Of a stretch of 33,264 bases of DNA, positions 22,318 through 31,738 are shown piece by piece. Below the pieces are notes generated by a model. It was not told the DNA's origin. It was given only the letters and a program-made list of their open reading frames with translations, and searched no databases. Source of the DNA: an uncultured Muribaculaceae bacterium (GTDB lineage: Bacteria > Bacteroidota > Bacteroidia > Bacteroidales > Muribaculaceae); assembly GCA_947626355.1 (NCBI GenBank), contig CANQRV010000031.1:1-33264 (forward strand), given 5' to 3'. The translations under genes were made by a program, and so were the position numbers. The first letter of the stretch is position 1. Each line of letters opens with the position of its first letter.

Positions 22318-23322
22318 GTGGATATCATTAAGAGATCAACGGGAGCATGGCGCGCGATAGCCTGTCTGCTCGCAGCCGCGTTCTGTCTGGCGACGGAGGT
22401 CCGCGCCCAGAACGACGTGCAGTTTACCCAATACTGGGCGATGCCCACCTATTATAATCCGGCGGCCACCGGCTCTACCGACTATCTCCGCATACGTGGC
22501 GGGGCGAGACTCCAGTGGGTGGGCATCGACAACGCCCCGACGAGCTTCATGGCCGTGGCCGACTCGCCGCTGCGGCTGATGAAGAAGAAGATAGGCGTGG
22601 GCGTGGTGTTCGGTCAGGAAAGCCTCGGCCTCTTCTCCAACCTCACTGTCAACGCGCAGGGTAGCTTCAAGTTCAGGCTTCTGAAGGGAGAGATGAGCGC
22701 CGGCATCGAGGTGGGCTACTTCAACACATCGTTCAAAGGCACCGACGTCTATATCCCCGACGGCGACGACTACCACGACCCCTCCGACCCCGCCATCCCG
22801 AAGCAGGACCTCACCGGGGGCGCCCTCGATATCTCGCTGGGCATCCATTATACCCATAAGTATTTCTATGCCGGGCTGTCGTGCCTGCATCTCACCCAGC
22901 CCACCGTCACCATGACCCTGGAGGGGAGCGAATCGACCGAATCGCAGGAATACCAGACGGCTCTGCGGCGCATGGTATATTTCACTGCAGGCAGCAATAT
23001 ACAGCTTAAAAACACGTTATTTGAATTGCAGCCCTCCATGTTGCTGAAGTCAGACCTCAAGCTCTTCACGGGAGAGCTCACGGTGAGGGCCGTCTACAAT
23101 AAATTCCTCTCTTTCGGCCTGGGCTACAGATGGAAAGACGCCGTCAGCGTCATGGTAGGAGCTGAATTCAAGAATTTTTTCCTCGGCTATGCCTACGACT
23201 ATCCGGTGTCGGCGATATCGAAGGCTTCTTCGGGAAGCCACGAGATAGTGGCGGGCTACCGCATGAAACTTGACTTTTCGGGGAAAAACAAAAACAAACA
23301 CCGTTCCATTCGGATAATGTAG
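22318..23322 (+). CDS. porP: PorP/SprF-family type IX secretion outer-membrane protein
   Basis: A 334-aa protein that in Porphyromonas ties the PorK/PorN ring to the outer membrane. The signal peptide (RAIACLLAAAFCLATEVRAQ) is followed by the family hallmark NDVQFTQYWAMPTYYNPAATGS (about 32-53), GGARLQWVGIDNAPTSF and KKKIGVGVVFGQESLGLF, then barrel strands to the end. The start is GTG at 22318, three bases after the porT stop; the only nearby ATG is out of frame. Translation may be coupled to porT. gldK follows after 5 nt. Confidence 0.9.
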   Translation: MDIIKRSTGAWRAIACLLAAAFCLATEVRAQNDVQFTQYWAMPTYYNPAATGSTDYLRIRGGARLQWVGIDNAPTSFMAVADSPLRLMKKKIGVGVVFGQESLGLFSNLTVNAQGSFKFRLLKGEMSAGIEVGYFNTSFKGTDVYIPDGDDYHDPSDPAIPKQDLTGGALDISLGIHYTHKYFYAGLSCLHLTQPTVTMTLEGSESTESQEYQTALRRMVYFTAGSNIQLKNTLFELQPSMLLKSDLKLFTGELTVRAVYNKFLSFGLGYRWKDAVSVMVGAEFKNFFLGYAYDYPVSAISKASSGSHEIVAGYRMKLDFSGKNKNKHRSIRIM

Positions 23323-23327
23323 CGATA

Positions 23328-24818
23328 ATGAAAATGATGAACATATCAAACCATAGAAAACAAAACGCCATCCCCCTCAAGGGGCTTACAGTGGCATTGC
23401 CGGCGGCAGGAATCGCGATGGTGATGGCATCCTGCATGTCGCTGCGGGGCTCTTCGTCGGGTGGTGAGGTGACAGGTGTCGGGGGCTCCTCGATGGCTGA
23501 GCCCACACCCTACGGCATGGTGCTCATCGACCGTGGCGCCTACGCCATGGGCCCGTCGAAAAACGACAGCGCGGCAGGTATTCGCGCCGACGCCAAGCCG
23601 GTGTCGGTCGACGCTTTCTGGATGGACGAGACAGAAATCACCAACTCCAAATACAAGCAGTTCGTGTTCTGGGTCAGGGACTCCATCATCCGCGAGCGCC
23701 TCGCCGACCCGGCCTACGGCGGCAACGAGGCCTTCAAGATCGAGGAAGACAAGGAGGGGAACCCCGTGAAGCCCTACCTCAACTGGAACAAGGCCATACC
23801 CTGGCGCAACGCCAATGAAGACGAGCAGAGGGCCATCGAGAGCGTCTACCGCACCAATCCCATCACCGGTCGCCGCGAGCTCGATCCCACCCAGCTCAAT
23901 TACGTCTACGAGATCTACAACCACACCGCGGCCGCCAGACGCAAGAACCGCCTCGACCCGACGCGCCGCGAATACAACACCGACATACCCGTCTCCGACG
24001 AGCTGCCGGTCATATCGAAAGACACGGCCTACTTCACCGACGACGGAGAGATCGTGAGGGAGACCATCTCGCGGCCGCTTACCGGCGACTACGACTTCCT
24101 CAACACATACATCGTGAACGTCTATCCCGACACCACGGCATGGATCAACGATTTCGACAACGCCTACAACGAGCCATACACCCGCATGTATTTCTCCCAC
24201 GCCGGCTACAACGACTATCCCGTGGTGGGCGTGAGCTGGGAGCAGGCCAACGCCTTCTCCAACTGGCGCACGGAATACCTGCGCCGTTCCCTTGGCCGCG
24301 AGGGTGTCTTCATCGAGCCCTACCGTCTGCCGACAGAGGCCGAATGGGAATACGCGGCGCGCGCCGGCAACAGCGAGACGCCCTATCCCTGGGAGGAGAT
24401 CCTGCCGATGGACGAGCGCGGCTGCTTCTACGCCAACTTCAAGCCCATGGAGGGCGACTACGTGCGCGACGGCCACGTGATCACCTCGCCGGTGGGCACC
24501 TTCAAGGCCAACGACTTCGGCCTCTTCGACATGGCCGGCAACGTCAGCGAATGGACGTCGACCGCCTATACCGAGAGCCTCAACCGCCTCACCTCCGACA
24601 TCAATCCGGAATACCGCTACGATGCCGCCAAGGAAGACCCTTACAAGATGAAGCGCAAGATAGTGCGCGGCGGTTCCTGGAAGGATGTGGCGCAGAACAT
24701 ACGCTCCGACCTCAGGATGTGGGAGTATCAGAACGAGCAGCGCAGCTATATCGGCTTCCGCAACGTGCGGTCGCAGATCGGCTTCGCGAAAGGCACACAG
24801 AAAAAGAAAAACAAATAG
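23328..24818 (+). CDS. gldK: GldK, ring lipoprotein of type IX secretion
   Basis: A 496-aa lipoprotein with an FGE-sulfatase fold that forms the periplasmic ring with GldN. The lipobox is MVMASC (Cys36). The domain opens with GMVLIDRGAYAMGPS and WMDETEITNSKYKQF, and includes VVGVSWEQANAFSNW, YRLPTEAEWEYAARAG and FDMAGNVSEWTSTAY, with a KIVRGGSWKD box. An insertion of about 150 residues (roughly 115-290) separates the first and second boxes, as in other GldK/PorK proteins. It is in the order porP-gldK-gldL-gldM-gldN, with 15 nt before gldL. Confidence 0.93.
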   Translation: MKMMNISNHRKQNAIPLKGLTVALPAAGIAMVMASCMSLRGSSSGGEVTGVGGSSMAEPTPYGMVLIDRGAYAMGPSKNDSAAGIRADAKPVSVDAFWMDETEITNSKYKQFVFWVRDSIIRERLADPAYGGNEAFKIEEDKEGNPVKPYLNWNKAIPWRNANEDEQRAIESVYRTNPITGRRELDPTQLNYVYEIYNHTAAARRKNRLDPTRREYNTDIPVSDELPVISKDTAYFTDDGEIVRETISRPLTGDYDFLNTYIVNVYPDTTAWINDFDNAYNEPYTRMYFSHAGYNDYPVVGVSWEQANAFSNWRTEYLRRSLGREGVFIEPYRLPTEAEWEYAARAGNSETPYPWEEILPMDERGCFYANFKPMEGDYVRDGHVITSPVGTFKANDFGLFDMAGNVSEWTSTAYTESLNRLTSDINPEYRYDAAKEDPYKMKRKIVRGGSWKDVAQNIRSDLRMWEYQNEQRSYIGFRNVRSQIGFAKGTQKKKNK

Positions 24819-24833
24819 CAACAACTCCGCAAG

Positions 24834-25808
24834 ATGGTAAAGATTAGAAAATACGCCAACGGCATCGAACGCTTCCTTCACGGCCAGAAGGGCCAGCGGT
24901 TTTTCAATTTCGCCTATTCGATAGGCGCGGCGATAGTGATCTGGGGCGCTCTGTTCAAGATCCTCCACCTGCCGGGGGGCAGCACGCTGCTCTGCATCGG
25001 CATGGGCACGGAGATTGCTATGTTCATACTCACGGCCTTCGACCGTCCTCCCAAGGAATACGCGTGGGAGGATGTGTTTCCTGTGCTCGACAGCCGCGAT
25101 CCCGACGACCGTCCAGACTTCCATGGGGGCGGCGGCGTGGTAGTGGCCGGGCTTCCCGGGAGTAGCCGCGATACGGCGGTGGCGGAGGCCAAGGCCTCGG
25201 CAGGACTTCCGCAGAGCGTGACGCTCGATGAAGGCGACGCGCTGTCGCTCCATGAGAGCATACAGCGCATGTCGCAGGCCGCCGAACAGCTGTCGCAGAT
25301 GGCAGGGCTTACGGAGGCCACCCAGCGCTATCTCCAGCAGATGGAGGCCATATCGGGCCAGATGGAGGTGCTCGCGGAGACCACGCAGCGTCTCAACGGC
25401 GTCTCGTCGGTGCTCCTCCAGTCGTATGAGGCCATCACGGGGAGCTCCGACCGCATATCGCAGAGCGCCGTGGGATACGTAGACCAGATGGAGGACCTCA
25501 ACCGCAATATCGCCGGCCTGAACACTATATATGAGATCCAGCTCAAGGGCGTGGCAAGCCAGCTCGAGAGCATCGACCGCGTGAACCGCGGCCTCAAGGA
25601 TATCCGCGACATGTATGAGAAATCGGCCGCCGAGTCGTCGCATTACTGCGAGGAGACGGAGAAGATGGCCCGCTACATGAAGCAGCTCAATCGGGTCTAC
25701 GAGAAGATGATCACCGCCATGACCATCAATATGGCCAACCCCATGATGGGCGGCATGGCCGGTGGCGAGGCTCCCGCCAATCCGTTTGCGGCCGACAATG
25801 AGAAATAA
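24834..25808 (+). CDS. gldL: GldL, inner-membrane motor protein of type IX secretion
   Basis: A 324-aa protein forming the proton-driven motor with GldM. Two membrane segments near the N-terminus (about 24-42, FNFAYSIGAAIVIWGALFK; about 50-68, TLLCIGMGTEIAMFILTAF) surround LHLPGG, with the conserved Glu in the second segment (MGTEIAM) proposed to conduct protons. The sequence then reads DRPPKEYAWEDVFPVL and has a long helical cytoplasmic part rich in Gln and Met (about 125-300). The family name is certain from the N-terminus and context. Confidence 0.93.
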   Translation: MVKIRKYANGIERFLHGQKGQRFFNFAYSIGAAIVIWGALFKILHLPGGSTLLCIGMGTEIAMFILTAFDRPPKEYAWEDVFPVLDSRDPDDRPDFHGGGGVVVAGLPGSSRDTAVAEAKASAGLPQSVTLDEGDALSLHESIQRMSQAAEQLSQMAGLTEATQRYLQQMEAISGQMEVLAETTQRLNGVSSVLLQSYEAITGSSDRISQSAVGYVDQMEDLNRNIAGLNTIYEIQLKGVASQLESIDRVNRGLKDIRDMYEKSAAESSHYCEETEKMARYMKQLNRVYEKMITAMTINMANPMMGGMAGGEAPANPFAADNEK

Positions 25809-25843
25809 GATGCCCGGCATCATCATGATAGAAGAGATTTAAT

Positions 25844-27415
25844 ATGGCTGGAGGAAGTAATAATGTGGCGCGCATGTCGCCGCGCCAGAGGATGATCAAT
25901 CTGATGTATATCGTCCTCACCGCCATGCTTGCCCTGAATGTGTCGAGCGACGTGCTCAACGGATTCAATCAGGTGCAGGACGGGTTGCTGCGCACCAATC
26001 TCAACATGTCGGCGAAGAATGACGTTCAGTTCCGCTATCTGAGCGAGCTTTACGAGAAGAATCCGACCAAGGCGAGACCGTGGTATGAGAAGGGCGCCGA
26101 GCTGCATTCACGCTCCGCGGCGCTCTACAGCAGGATCGACTCGCTCAAGACGGCCATCGCGCGCCAGGCCGACGGCCCGAAGGGTGACTTCCATAATCTG
26201 GTGAACCTCGACGACCTCGAGGCCGCTTCCGTCACGATGCTCAACCCGGCTTCCAACCAGGGGAGGCGGCTCCACGGGGAGATCGACGCCTACCGCGAGT
26301 ATGTGGCGGCGCTGATTCCCGACACCGTGAAGCGCAAGGCCGTGATGGATATGCTCTCGACCACCGTGCGCAACAAGCCCGGCACCGTGGGCCCCGCCAA
26401 GTGGGAGGAGCGCATGTTTGACAATATGCCGGCCGTGGCCGCAGTCACCATCCTCACCAAGCTTCAGAACGACATACGCCAGGCGGAGTCGGAGGCCCTC
26501 ACCAACCTCATCACCAGCATCGACATCGGCGACGTGCGCGTCAACGAGCTCAACGCCTACGTGATCCCCAACTCCAATATGGTGATGCGCGGCGGCAGAT
26601 ACAGCGCCGACATCGTGCTGGCCGCCATCGACACCACGCAGCGTCCCGACATCTACGTCAACGGGTCGCGTATCCCCGGCGGGGTCTATGAGTTCGTGGC
26701 CGGTTCGGTAGGGCAGCATGAGTATTCAGGATATATCGAGGTGGCCCGCGGCGACGGCACGCTCGACCGCCGTCCGTTCTCGGCGAGCTACACGGTGATG
26801 GAGCCTATGGCCACCATATCGCCGACGATGATGAACGTGCTCTACGCCGGTATCGCCAACCCCATCAGCATCTCCGTGCCCGGCGTGCCTATGAATGCGG
26901 TGCAGGCCACGATGACCAACGGCACACTTACGCGTCAGGGCGACACATGGGTTGCCCATCCGGGCAAAGTCGGCTCCGAGGCCGTGATCTCGGTATCGGC
27001 AACGATGGACGGACGCTCGCAACAGGTAGGGTCGATGACCTTCCGCGTGCGCAAGCTTCCCGATCCGTCGCCCTATATCGCCATCCGCGACGCTCAGGGC
27101 AATCCAGTGCACTACAAGGGCTCGCCCAAGCGCATCTCCAAGGCGTCGCTGATGGAGGCCGAGGGGGTTGGAGCCGCCATCGACGACGATATCCTCAATG
27201 TGACTTATACGGTGGTGTCGTTCTCTACGGTGTTCTTCGACTCCATGGGCAACGCCATCCCGGAGGTGAGCGACGGACCGCGGTTCTCCGCTCGCCAGAA
27301 GGAGCAGTTCCGGCGCCTGAAGCCCGGCAAGAGCTTCTTCATCTCCGATGTCAAGGCGAAGGGTCCCGACGGCATCACACGCGACATTTCCCCCATACAG
27401 GTATCGCTCAATTAG
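25844..27415 (+). CDS. gldM: GldM, motor-to-ring coupling protein of type IX secretion
   Basis: A 523-aa protein with one membrane segment (about 18-36, MINLMYIVLTAMLALNVSS) that pairs with GldL, and a large periplasmic part that reaches the GldK/GldN ring. The family opening SPRQRMINLMYIVLTAMLAL is nearly invariant. The periplasmic part has an N-terminal helical domain, central beta-rich domains (MVMRGGRYSADIVLAA, YEFVAGSVGQHEYSG) and a C-terminal domain ending PIQVSLN. Length is typical. Confidence 0.94.
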   Translation: MAGGSNNVARMSPRQRMINLMYIVLTAMLALNVSSDVLNGFNQVQDGLLRTNLNMSAKNDVQFRYLSELYEKNPTKARPWYEKGAELHSRSAALYSRIDSLKTAIARQADGPKGDFHNLVNLDDLEAASVTMLNPASNQGRRLHGEIDAYREYVAALIPDTVKRKAVMDMLSTTVRNKPGTVGPAKWEERMFDNMPAVAAVTILTKLQNDIRQAESEALTNLITSIDIGDVRVNELNAYVIPNSNMVMRGGRYSADIVLAAIDTTQRPDIYVNGSRIPGGVYEFVAGSVGQHEYSGYIEVARGDGTLDRRPFSASYTVMEPMATISPTMMNVLYAGIANPISISVPGVPMNAVQATMTNGTLTRQGDTWVAHPGKVGSEAVISVSATMDGRSQQVGSMTFRVRKLPDPSPYIAIRDAQGNPVHYKGSPKRISKASLMEAEGVGAAIDDDILNVTYTVVSFSTVFFDSMGNAIPEVSDGPRFSARQKEQFRRLKPGKSFFISDVKAKGPDGITRDISPIQVSLN

Positions 27416-27450
27416 CAGCCTGAATTTCAACACAGAATCATATCGCATCA

Positions 27451-28575
27451 ATGAAAATACACAGCACACTACTCACCCTGACGCTAATCGCGCTGACAGC
27501 GGCAGGCGCGTCGGCTCAGGTTGAGAACGCCGGAGGCGTAAGGAAGCGCACGGCCAAAGACAAGAAGCAGACCACGGCTACGCCGGCTGTGACCGAGCGC
27601 ATGCAGGGCTTCTATGAGGCGAAGGAGCCACATGACGCCGATCTTGCATATATGCGCCAGATCTACCGTCAGCTCGACCTTACCAAGGATGCCAACACTC
27701 CCCTTTATTTCCCGGAGGATGTGGTCGACGGTCAGGAAAACCTGTTCCGCATCATATTGCGCAATGTGGTCGACGGCCGCATACCCGCATATGAGTATCT
27801 CGACGGACGCGAGGTCTTCTCCGACCAGTATAAGGTGAATGTCGGCGAGATGCTCGACCGCTTCGGCATCTACGCCCAGGCGGCCAAGGGCTCCACAGAG
27901 AAGAATCCGCGATATGTCATCGAGGAGGCCGACGTGCCAACGGGCCAGGTGCTCAACTATTATATCATCGAGAAATGGGAGTTTGACCGTCGCAGCAACC
28001 AGATGAAGACACGCGTGGAGGCCATCTGCCCGGTGCTCAACCGTTCGGGCGACTTCGGCGGCGAGGCACGTTATCCGATGTTCTGGGTGAAATTCGACGC
28101 TCTCCGTCCCTACCTCTCGCAGCAGTATGTCTTCCTCAACGACGACAACAACCTGCCGCAGTATAGCCTCGACGACTATTTCAACCTCGGGATGTATGAC
28201 GGTGAGATCTACAAGACGCGCAACCTTCGTAATCTGTCGATGGCGCAGATGTATCCCGACCCCGACGACATGAAGCATGCCCAGGACAGCATCGACAACC
28301 GTCTGCGCACCTACGGGAAGAACCTCTATGTGCCTACCCGAGAGGAATATCTGGCCATGAAGGAGCAGGAGGAGGCGGCAGCCGCCGCTCTGGCTGCCGG
28401 CGACTCGATTCCGGAGCGCACGGTGGTCGACACCTCGTCGAAGTCGCGCCGCGAATCGGCAAAGAAGCGCACCTCCACGAAGAAGCGCGCCAAGAAAGCG
28501 AAGGTGAAGAACTCAAACTCCAGCTCGGAAGGCAACAGCAACGCCGCCAAATCGGTGCGCCGTCGCCGCCGCTGA
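27451..28575 (+). CDS. gldN: GldN, ring protein of type IX secretion
   Basis: A 374-aa periplasmic protein with a signal peptide ending ASAQ (about residue 23). The core includes MRQIYRQLDLTKDANTPLYFP, IILRNVVDGRIPAYEYLDG, NYYIIEKWEFDRRSNQM and RYPMFWVKFDALRPYL, all typical of GldN/PorN. The last 50 or so residues are a low-complexity basic tail (SAKKRTSTKKRAKKAKVK ... RRRRR) that seems longer and more basic than usual. It is the last gene of the machine; a strong terminator follows 20 nt after the stop. Confidence 0.93.
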   Translation: MKIHSTLLTLTLIALTAAGASAQVENAGGVRKRTAKDKKQTTATPAVTERMQGFYEAKEPHDADLAYMRQIYRQLDLTKDANTPLYFPEDVVDGQENLFRIILRNVVDGRIPAYEYLDGREVFSDQYKVNVGEMLDRFGIYAQAAKGSTEKNPRYVIEEADVPTGQVLNYYIIEKWEFDRRSNQMKTRVEAICPVLNRSGDFGGEARYPMFWVKFDALRPYLSQQYVFLNDDNNLPQYSLDDYFNLGMYDGEIYKTRNLRNLSMAQMYPDPDDMKHAQDSIDNRLRTYGKNLYVPTREEYLAMKEQEEAAAAALAAGDSIPERTVVDTSSKSRRESAKKRTSTKKRAKKAKVKNSNSSSEGNSNAAKSVRRRRR

Positions 28576-28595
28576 CACATCATGACAATACATAG

Positions 28596-28644
28596 GCACG
28601 GCTCTTGTGATTTAATCGTCGGAAGAGCTGTGCGTTTTTCTTTT
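28596..28644 (+). terminator. Rho-independent terminator after gldN
   Basis: Stem GCACGGCTCTT (28596-28606) pairs with AAGAGCTGTGC (28623-28633), 11 bp with one G-U pair and a 16-nt loop, followed by GTTTTTCTTTT. It separates the secretion operon from the protease gene, which must then have its own promoter or rely on readthrough. Confidence 0.85.
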
Positions 28645-28660
28645 AAATACCTTATCGCCA

Positions 28661-31600
28661 ATGAACAAGACTTTACTATCTTTAGGCGTGATGTGCCTTG
28701 CGGGCATATCGTCGCTTCTGGCAGGGACCCTCACTCCGGAGCAGGCGCTCCGGCGAGCGCTCTCCGACAGCCGGGCCAGAGTCGGTGCGGCCATGCCGGC
28801 GAACGGCTATCAGCTCGCCTATACGGCGCCTGCGGAGACATCGGTGCCGGCTCTCTATGTGTTCAACAGTCAGTCGGCTCCGGGCTTTGTGGTCGTAAGC
28901 GCCGACGACCGCTTCGCCCCTCTGCTGGGAATGAGCCTTCAGGGCTCTTTCGACATCGACCGGGCTCCCTCCAATCTGCTGTGGTGGCTTCAGGAATACC
29001 GCAATGAGATTTCCGCAGCTATGGCTGCTCCGTCTCCAATGCCCAGGCTTATTCCCGGGAACGAGTCGGAAAATGAGGATTTTCCAGTCGTCGAGCCACT
29101 CATGGCTACCCAATGGAACCAAGGGACACCCTACAACGACCTATGTCCGTCGGATGGTGGTGGAAAATGTGTCACCGGCTGTGTGGCCACGGCGATGGCC
29201 CAGGTAATGAGGTATCATTCATGGCCGCAGCAAGGCATCGGTGAAATCAGCTATCAGACCGGCAGCGGTATAGACGTGAGCTGTGATTTCTCATCCGTCA
29301 CGTTCGACTGGGACAATATGATTGATAACTATGATGCGCAGCAATACACACCTGAAGAGGCTTCCGCAGTGGCCAACCTTATGTTTGCGGCCGGCGCGTC
29401 AGTCAAAATGGGCTATACTTCATACGAGAGCGGCGCGTATAGCGAGAACATCACCAACGGCCTTGTGACATACATGGGCTATGACAGCAAGGCGTCGCTG
29501 GTGAAGCGTAACCTCTACGGATATGAGGCATGGAAGGACCTGGTGTATTCGGAGATCGCTGCGCGACGGCCGGTGGTCTATGGAGGCACCTCCGATGCGG
29601 GAGGCCATCAGTTTGTGTGCGACGGTTATTCCGGCGACGGATATTTCCATATCAACTGGGGCTGGGGTGGATATTATGACGGCAATTTCCTTCTTTCCGC
29701 CCTTGATCCGTCGGGGCAGGGCATCGGAGGAAGCGGCAGCAACTACAATTCGGGACAGTCGGCAGTGATTGCTGTCGGACGTCCCGGAGAGGTAGACCGC
29801 GACGCCATCGTGCCGCTGTTCGGCAACGAGGGATTTTTCCTTGAAGAGATGAACGGAGACGTCCTCACCTTCGGTTTCGGTTTTGCGGTCTTCAATTATT
29901 CCGGCTTCGAGCTCAATGGCTATATGGGCGTGAAGATTGCGGGGGCCGGTGGCGAGACGGATTATGTAGAGGGACCATCCATCATGTTTACCCCCGTCAC
30001 CGACGACGGACGCGTCTCCGGAATCGGAAGCTATTCCCTGTATGCGCCTCTTGGCGGTTATGCCTCCGGCCGGTATGTGCTGACGCCCGCGTTCAAAATG
30101 GATGGTGAGGATAAATGGTATGACATCAAGGTCGAGGCCACTTACCCCCAGAGTGTCATCATGGAGGTGGGTGAAGACGGCTCCCGTACATTCTCCCGGG
30201 GCATGGCTGCGGCATTGCCTACACTTAAGGTCACGGGGATGGCATTTTCCGAGCCGAGACTCCTTCCATCGATGCATGTGAATATGTATATGGACCTTGA
30301 GAACGGAGAAGAGGAATATGACGGGGTCGTGAGTCTGCTGTGTAAGAGGAAAGATACGTCTGATGAACCGTTTGTGCAGTCGTTCTACAGCCGTGTCGCT
30401 CCCGGCGGCAGCGGCACATATTATATCGGAGTCGACATGCCGGCGACCGACGGAGTCTATGATTTCTGGTTTGTAGACTATGATTCCAACGTGATGAGCC
30501 CGACATTCACCTATACGGTAGGAGAAACCGGTCAGGTTGTGCCCGAGTCTGTCACACTGACTCCTGAAAGCCTGTCGCTCATTGTCGGCGAAAGCGCTAC
30601 CCTCAACGTCACGGTGACGCCGGAAAATGCAGAGACCACCTTGACCTGGACATCAGGCAATCCGCAGGTAGCAGCCGTAAGCGACGCAGGCACGGTAAGC
30701 GCGCTTGCCCCGGGAGAGACGGTAGTGTGGGTGACGACCGACAACGACCTGACGGCATATTGCACTGTCAAGGTGTCGCAGGTTAACGTAACGGAAATAA
30801 CACTGGAACCTGCCGCCATAGAAGGCCATGTCGGCGACAGCATTCAGCTGACGGCCACTATATATCCCGACAATGCCACTGTCAGGACACTGTTCTGGTA
30901 CTGCGACTACCCGGACATTGCCACAGTGGATGACAATGGCCTTGTGACCCTGACAGGCATTGGTGAGACAGAAGTGACGGCAATGGCGGCCGACGGCAGC
31001 GGAGTATTCGCGACGTGTATGGTGACAGTGAATCCCGTGCCTGCGGCATACGTGGAGGTAAGTCCCTCTTATGCCGACGGCCATAGAGGCGACTTCGTGC
31101 AGTTGGCGGCCACTGTCTATCCCGGGAATACCACGGATAAGACCGTGACGTGGAGTAGCGACAGTCCTGAAGTAGCGGCTGTGGATGCCAACGGTCTTGT
31201 CGAGATGCTGTCGCCGGGTGAGGCTGTAGTGACAGCCACTGTCGGTGATGTTGCCGGAGAGTGCCGCATCATGGTCGATCCGGTGCTTGTGGAGCAGATA
31301 TTGCTGACACCTGAGTTTGTAGAGGCATTGGAAGGCACGGAAGTGAGTCTCGCGGTGGAGGTGATTCCATTCGATGCCGACAACACTGCTCTGGAATGGA
31401 GCAGCGACAACGAGACGGTGGCTACCGTGACCCCGGATGGCCTGGTCAGGATCCTTTCTGCGGGTGAGGCTGTCGTCACGGCGGCTGCCACTGACGGCAG
31501 TCTTGTGAAAGGACAGGCGAGAGTGACCGGAATATCCGGTGTCGACCATCTCTTTTGTGATGATGCGTCCTGGAGTCTCTACGACCTTGCCGGTCGTGTG

Positions 31601-31699
31601 TTGAAGATGAATGCTGCCCGAGAGGATCTGGATAGTCTGCTCCCCGGGGTATACGTCCTTCGCAATGAGACGAGGATGGTGAAGGTCAATATCCGCTGA
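28661..31699 (+). CDS. C10 (streptopain-like) cysteine protease with Big2 domains, type IX secretion substrate
   Basis: A 1012-aa secreted protease. A signal peptide (about 1-21) precedes a Spi-type prodomain (FVVVSADDRFAPLLG; NLLWWLQEYRNEI). The catalytic domain spans about 145-375: TQWNQGTPYNDLCP, KCVTGCVATAMAQVMRYH with nucleophile Cys174, GGHQFVCDGYSGDGYFHINWGWGG with His316. After a beta-rich stretch come four Big2 Ig-like domains (about 629-706, 708-793, 795-873, 875-960), each with a 'tWsS..p.vAtVd..GlV....pGe..vta' core. The last 50 residues (SLYDLAGRVLKM ... LLPGVYVLRN ... VKVNIR) form a type A sorting domain. Relatives are interpain A and PrtT. Its place just after gldN makes it a likely cargo. 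Confidence 0.93.
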   Translation: MNKTLLSLGVMCLAGISSLLAGTLTPEQALRRALSDSRARVGAAMPANGYQLAYTAPAETSVPALYVFNSQSAPGFVVVSADDRFAPLLGMSLQGSFDIDRAPSNLLWWLQEYRNEISAAMAAPSPMPRLIPGNESENEDFPVVEPLMATQWNQGTPYNDLCPSDGGGKCVTGCVATAMAQVMRYHSWPQQGIGEISYQTGSGIDVSCDFSSVTFDWDNMIDNYDAQQYTPEEASAVANLMFAAGASVKMGYTSYESGAYSENITNGLVTYMGYDSKASLVKRNLYGYEAWKDLVYSEIAARRPVVYGGTSDAGGHQFVCDGYSGDGYFHINWGWGGYYDGNFLLSALDPSGQGIGGSGSNYNSGQSAVIAVGRPGEVDRDAIVPLFGNEGFFLEEMNGDVLTFGFGFAVFNYSGFELNGYMGVKIAGAGGETDYVEGPSIMFTPVTDDGRVSGIGSYSLYAPLGGYASGRYVLTPAFKMDGEDKWYDIKVEATYPQSVIMEVGEDGSRTFSRGMAAALPTLKVTGMAFSEPRLLPSMHVNMYMDLENGEEEYDGVVSLLCKRKDTSDEPFVQSFYSRVAPGGSGTYYIGVDMPATDGVYDFWFVDYDSNVMSPTFTYTVGETGQVVPESVTLTPESLSLIVGESATLNVTVTPENAETTLTWTSGNPQVAAVSDAGTVSALAPGETVVWVTTDNDLTAYCTVKVSQVNVTEITLEPAAIEGHVGDSIQLTATIYPDNATVRTLFWYCDYPDIATVDDNGLVTLTGIGETEVTAMAADGSGVFATCMVTVNPVPAAYVEVSPSYADGHRGDFVQLAATVYPGNTTDKTVTWSSDSPEVAAVDANGLVEMLSPGEAVVTATVGDVAGECRIMVDPVLVEQILLTPEFVEALEGTEVSLAVEVIPFDADNTALEWSSDNETVATVTPDGLVRILSAGEAVVTAAATDGSLVKGQARVTGISGVDHLFCDDASWSLYDLAGRVLKMNAAREDLDSLLPGVYVLRNETRMVKVNIR

Positions 31700-31738
31700 T
31701 CATTCAGATCCGGGCGAGGACTTCCTCAAGCGATTCAT

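Noticed and set aside
23346..25826. 826-aa minus-strand open frame
   Set aside because: It lies antisense to gldK and gldL, has a His/Gly/Val/Arg-rich composition typical of shadow frames in GC-rich genes, and no domain is visible.
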